From Selaginella moellendorffii (Eukaryota > Streptophyta > Lycopodiopsida > Selaginellales > Selaginellaceae), in assembly GCF_000143415.4 (NCBI RefSeq), contig NW_003314264.1, positions 3,843,229 through 3,907,228 on the forward strand: a DNA stretch of 64,000 nt. Reading direction: 5' to 3'. The translations under genes were made by a program, and so were the position numbers. The notes beneath the pieces are model-generated. The model saw only the letters and a program-made list of their open reading frames with translations, did not search any database and had not been told where the DNA came from. Positions 59,629 to 64,000 of the stretch are shown one piece after another (the first letter of the stretch is position 1; each line of letters starts with the position of its first letter).

Positions 59629-60349
59629 TGTGAGACACAAAATCCCTAGGCCCCAAAGTGGAGCTGGAAGGGCGCCACATGGTAGTGGCCGAAGCGAGAG
59701 CCAAACGAGCGTAACACGTTTGGACCAAAAGCTCCGACTTGAAAAGTCAAGAGCGAGAGTGGAACTCCCAACGAAGTGCTCGAGGAACGAGCACGAAGCG
59801 AGCAAAAGGCGAGGCTCCAAAAAGGGACCCAAAAGGACCAACACATGACACGTGGGAGTGTCCGAGATGGACTCGAGTTGGAGTCCGAAGTGGAGTCCGA
59901 GATGGACCCGAGTTGGAGTCCGAAGTGGAGTCCGAGATGGACCCGAGTTGGAGTCCGAAGTGGAGTTCGAGATGGACCCGAGTTGGAGTCCGAAGTGGAG
60001 TCCGAGATGGACCCGAGTTGGAGTCCGAAGTGGAGTCTGAGATGGACCCGAGATGGAGTCCGAGAAGGAGTCCGAAGTGGAGTCCGAGGTGGACCCGAGA
60101 TGGACCCGAGTTGGAGTCCGAAGTGGAGTCCGAGATGGACCCGAGATGGAGTCCGAGATGGAGTCCGAGATGGAGTCCGAGGTGGACCCGAGATGGACCC
60201 GAGATGGAGTCCGAGATGGAGTCCGAGATGGACCCGAGATGGAGTCCGAGATGGAGTCCGAGATGGACCTGAGATGGACCCGAGATGGAGTCCGAGATGG
60301 AGTCCGAGATGGAGTCCGAGATGGAGTCCGAAGTCGAGACCGAGACCGG

Positions 60350-60381
<32 letters not shown>

Positions 60382-61489
60382 TCGGGACCAAGACCGAGAC
60401 CGAGGCCGAGGCCGAGACCGAGCCCGAGCCCGAGTCCGAGTCCGAGTCCGAGTCCGAGTCCGAGTCCGAGTCCGAGTCCGAGTCCGGAGCCTGAGAGGGT
60501 GAAAGCCCAAAGCGTTCGTCTCCCAGACCCTGGGGGGTTTGGTGAGCTCCAAAAGTATAGTAGGGGGAGGACTGCAGTGGAGCCAGTTTGGCCAGGAAAG
60601 GCCAGTTTGGCCCAGGAAGGCCGGACCCAGTGTTGGGTGATGAGCTGCCCACTGGGAAGTCCAAGACTAGAGTGAACACGGACCGACAAGTGGGGTAGCT
60701 TGGTGAAGTGTTCAAGAGCTGGCTCTAGTTCCCCCGGGAGATCGACTAGCCGATGCTCCCAGTCCAAGTGTGGGTGGCACTACCTACTTGGATACCTGGT
60801 GTGGCTCAACGGAACCCGCTCTAAGCCCATGGCTAGAGCACCCAAGGGCAAAAGGCGAGGAGAGTACCCAGGTGGCTCGCGTAAGGCCACGGTGTTCCGA
60901 GATGTTGTCCCAAAGGCCCAGACTGTGGAAAGGAAGAGGAGCAGTCCTCTGGAGTAGTGACCAAGGACACAGTCGTGTGGTGAGGAAGTCCCAGAGGACC
61001 GTGGGACTTAGTGGTCGGGCCTGTGGGTCTCGATCCAGTGGCAGTGTTGGCAAACACGGCCAGGGGCAGAAAGGGACTTAGTGGGGACTGACAGAGGGAT
61101 ATTGGGGAAGGCTATTCCCCTTGTCGGTGGGCATCCTAAGGATGCTAAGGAGTGGATCTGAGATGACCACTCACGGATAGTTTGCCTAGTCTTGGAGAGC
61201 CAAGACGGTGATGCAAGTGGTATTGGACTACCAGTGTGGCAAAGGTGATTGGGCATGGCCTTAGCGTAACGGGCTGCTATGTCGGTGGTACCTTTGAGTG
61301 TCGGTCATGGGATCGGACACGTGGAGCACTTGGACCAAGTGCAAATGTTGAGTGGCATGGATGCCATTCTCGGGGCTAGCAAGTCCCAAGTCCTGGATTG
61401 GACTTATGGAGGTTGTGAATGAGACTCCTCCAAGTGGTCAGAGGTGTGGTTAAGTGACTAAAGTAGAATGGGAAATTTAGTCGCTTACA
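59629..61489 (+). repeat. 3' LTR of element D
   Basis: Same as the 5' LTR with a 28-bp net shorter minisatellite (about 59870-60488). The 996-bp unique part (60494-61489) differs from the 5' copy at about three positions by eye. Confidence 0.93.
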
Positions 61490-61494
61490 CCTAG
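61490..61494 (+). repeat. target-site duplication of element D, right copy
   Basis: CCTAG directly after GCTTACA. Confidence 0.92.
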
Positions 61495-62073
61495 CACCAA
61501 ACGTAGCTACTCACATATTGGATAATATCACGTCACATCTCCGGCAAATAAAAAGATATATGCAACTTCTTGGTTACATTATGATGTCCTATATGCCCAT
61601 CTAGAATAGGAGAATCATGGTAGGCATGGAGAAATTGCGGAAAAAAAAACAGAAGGCACTACCAACCGTAAAGGATCATCAAGAATTGTCCCCACAAAAT
61701 AAAGAAGGTTGTCTTTAAGGCAATATTGAAAATATAAATGCCGGAATAGCAAGTCATTAGGAAGTGATATAGAATTCTCAAACCCATCTCAGAGCCTTCG
61801 AATCCACGGCTCAATCTTTTGAGCTTTGTGAACCTCATCAAGAGAAGATAAATTTTGCTTTGCATCTTGTGGACACTGAACGTCAAGTACAACAACTACC
61901 GACAAAATAAAATCTTTGTCGAGAAAATCCACAAATGCTAGAACAACAGGCCCATTAAAAACATGATAAAAAAGTGAAAAAGAAAAAGGAGTTCGAAAAA
62001 GGGTATTAGCATCAACCATATAACTCCCCGGGCAATGAACAATATCAAAATCATATATCTAAAGCTTCAAAGG

Positions 62074-62292
62074 CTACTGAGCAATACAACCAACGAAGTT
62101 CTTCCACTTCAATAATGAAATAATGGCAACATGATCACTTTCTAGTAATGTCCGTGAACTATGTAGATATGCATAAAGTTTCTTAAAACCCCAAATTGCT
62201 GTTAAACATTGTTTCTCTATTGTGGAGTAGTTTACCTCCATTGGTTGTAATGTACGGCTTTGATATGTAATGGAATGACACTGACTAGGCAC
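62074..62292 (-). pseudogene. RNase H fragment (element C)
   Basis: Contains SRTLQPMEVNYSTIEKQCLT, the usual Ty3/gypsy RNase H block (SR.L...E.NY...EKE.L), followed by YLHSS. Flanked by stops. Confidence 0.82.
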
Positions 62293-62538
62293 ATTCAGAT
62301 CAGCATACCTCCAAGACCAATATTAGAAACATCCACGCACAAAATGAAAGGTCGAGTGTAGTTATGATATGCCAAAATCAGAGGAGTCATCAATAACTCT
62401 TTGAGATTCATGAATGCCCATTCACAATCCGGAAACTAGATGAAAGATGATGTTAATGACTTTAGCAATGCAGTCTGATCAGAAAGATAATCCACAAAAC
62501 GACTGAGATACTACACCTTGCCCAGTAAGTGCTATACA

Positions 62539-63087
62539 TCATTTACACACTTCGGAGTAGAGAACTTGAGAACAACCACAAGTTACTTGCAAACCCTCAC
62601 AAAAAATACGGTACTTAAGATAAGTTGTGTCTTTGGACCTAAACATACACTTCGACCACTTCAACTTTAAATCAACTTCTCGTAGCCGATCTAACACTTT
62701 ATGAACATCATGAACGTGTTCCTCCCATGTCTCTTCCAAGTGGATTAAGACATCATCAATGAAGTCAATAGTTACCTCTAGCATATTGCAAATAACCTTA
62801 TTCATCATCCGCTGGAAAGTTGCTAAAGCATTGTTCAAACCAAATGGCATTACCAAGAACTCATACAAACTAAATGGTATACATAAAGCAATTTTAGGAA
62901 TATTTTCTTTGGCTATCGATACTTGCCAATACCCAAAAGTAAGATCTAGTTTGGTGAACCAATGACTTCTCCTTAGATGATCCAAAAGATCAACAATATG
63001 AGGAAAAGGGTATACATCCAAAATTGTCACTTCGTTTAATGAACGATAGTCAATGCAAAAACAAATACTCCCATCAGGCTTTGTCAC
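62539..63087 (-). pseudogene. reverse transcriptase (element C)
   Basis: Contains CIDYRSLNEVTI, LDHLRRSHWFTKLDLTFGYW, LVMPFGLNNALATFQRMMN and the active site FIDDVLIH. Both catalytic aspartates of the DD pair are kept, and the domain is open for 182 codons, but the frame breaks on both sides, so the element is not intact. Confidence 0.9.
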
Positions 63088-63114
63088 AAGATGAGGTTCA
63101 CATGCCCAAGGACT

Positions 63115-63774
63115 CTACAACTTTCGAATAACACCTTTTTCCAACATCTTCTTGACGTTTCCACATAAAATCTTGATCACTTTGGATGACCAATAACGAA
63201 CAGGAACCTTGATTAGACGAACATCCTCAGTTGGAATCGGATGACGTGTGGCAATTTTTACCTCAGACAAGAGGTCAAATTCAAAGAGATTGACATACTC
63301 CTTCATGAGCCAATGAATCGCTAGAATATAAAGATTGTTAAAGGGATTGGAAAAAGGAACAACGGAACAAAATAGAAATATAGGAGGAAATAGTGGGGAG
63401 ACAAAAGTAATTGAAGTAGAGGTAGAAGCGAAGGGATGAAAAAGTACAAAAGTGAGAGGAATGGATAAAATATAAGGAAGTATGAGACAAGGGGGAGAAG
63501 CCTCAAAGTCATACTTGGCATGATTGCACTGCAACCAATCTATACCAAAGATGAGGTCAAAAACTTGACTCAATACTACCCACAATAACTGCAACCCAAA
63601 CTCGAAATTGCCCATACGCACAATTAAGTCTGCCTCATCCCGTGCACATGCATGTGTACGGCAGTTGCCATAAATAATGACAACTAGCTTTGTTGCACGA
63701 CGTAAATTTAGACGGTAATGTATGACAACAAATCGAGCAATACAAGATAAACTCAAACCTGTATCAACCAACAC
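63115..63774 (-). pseudogene. aspartic protease and pol linker (element C)
   Basis: MLVDTGLSLSCI carries the DTG protease active site, and FDLIFGIDWLQCNHAKYDF is the gypsy protease C-terminal block. The rest leads to KKMLEKGVIRKL just before the RT. Open for about 219 codons. Confidence 0.82.
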
Positions 63775-64000
63775 AGAGAGAATAATAGGAAATTGTTTAT
63801 TATAAAAACGAGTTTAGAAAATAAACACTTGATGAACCGATACCGAATGAACCCCTTGATGATACTCAAGCAGCAGCAGCATCAACCTCCATTAGAACAA
63901 GACCATCGCCCACAGAAAGTGGAGCAAAAGGATGTGCAGTGAGAAGTGGAAGAGGCAATATCTCATAACGTTGTGCCAAACAAAGAACATCATTATGGGT

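Larger units (their letters stand above)
53548..61489 (+). mobile_element. element D: LARD-like non-autonomous LTR retrotransposon
   Basis: Two near-identical LTRs (1889 and 1861 bp) flank a 4.19-kb internal region. The ends are TG...CA, the PBS matches the initiator-Met-tRNA type, and the target duplication is CCTAG. The internal region shows only short frames and none resembles gag, protease, RT, RNase H or integrase. Large LTRs plus a non-coding interior of this size is the LARD pattern. Mobilisation by an autonomous partner would be needed. It sits in the integrase of element C. Confidence 0.9.
61495..64000 (-). mobile_element. Ty3/gypsy element C (minus strand), interrupted by D, runs off window
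   Basis: Reading right to left: gag end with LCLAQRYE (about 63975), protease with DTG (63770), RT (63087-62540), RNase H (62292-62074), integrase zinc-finger region (about 61640-61500) and, beyond element D, the integrase core (53547-53335). Several frames are broken. Protein sequence differs from element A, and no chromodomain was seen. Confidence 0.85.

Overview
The window is a plant nuclear genomic segment. The spliceosomal introns are short (mostly about 45-75 nt, GT-AG), genes are closely packed, and the families present are land-plant ones: TBL/DUF231, TOUGH, JASON, NPH3, DUF863, CLASP, phytoglobin and organelle RanBP2 zinc finger (OZ). A hybrid-type aquaporin (HIP) and a CIB-like EF-hand protein are not expected in flowering plants. 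Together this fits a lycophyte such as Selaginella; that assignment is inference.

Left part (about 1-41 kb) is gene-dense. In order: eIF3f (minus, cut by the window edge), JASON-like (+), ribosomal protein L12/uL11 (+), TBL O-acetyltransferase (+), DUF863 protein (-), OZ/VAR3-type organelle zinc finger (-), variant HAD-like protein (+), HIP-type aquaporin (-), TOUGH G-patch protein (-), CCHC+GRF zinc finger protein (+), CIB-like EF-hand protein (+), phytoglobin with an N-terminal plastid-type extension (+), small unknown protein (+), NPH3/RPT2-like BTB protein (-), MYBBP1A/Pol5-like nucleolar protein (-), CLASP (+), CAD-like dehydrogenase (-) and an MRG chromodomain protein (+). Three divergent pairs share short 5' regions (OZ/HAD 142 bp, TOUGH/GRF 86 bp, MYBBP1A/CLASP 410 bp). 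Housekeeping and RNA/ribosome functions predominate. There is no operon-like logic.

At about 38.8 kb a foldback element appears, and from about 41 kb the sequence becomes AT-rich and repeat-derived. From 43.7 kb to the end it is nested LTR retrotransposons: (A) a decayed minus-strand Ty3/gypsy chromovirus; (B) an LTR-only insertion in A's right LTR, with a CATTG/CATTA target duplication; (E) a 681-bp TRIM-like element inside B, with a GTCGG duplication; (C) a second minus-strand Ty3/gypsy element running off the right edge; and (D) a young non-autonomous 7.9-kb LARD-like element (LTRs about 1.87 kb, PBS present, no recognisable gag/pol) inserted in C's integrase, with a CCTAG duplication. The LTRs of B and D carry 12-bp-based minisatellites that keep reading frames open on both strands; these long frames are not treated as genes.
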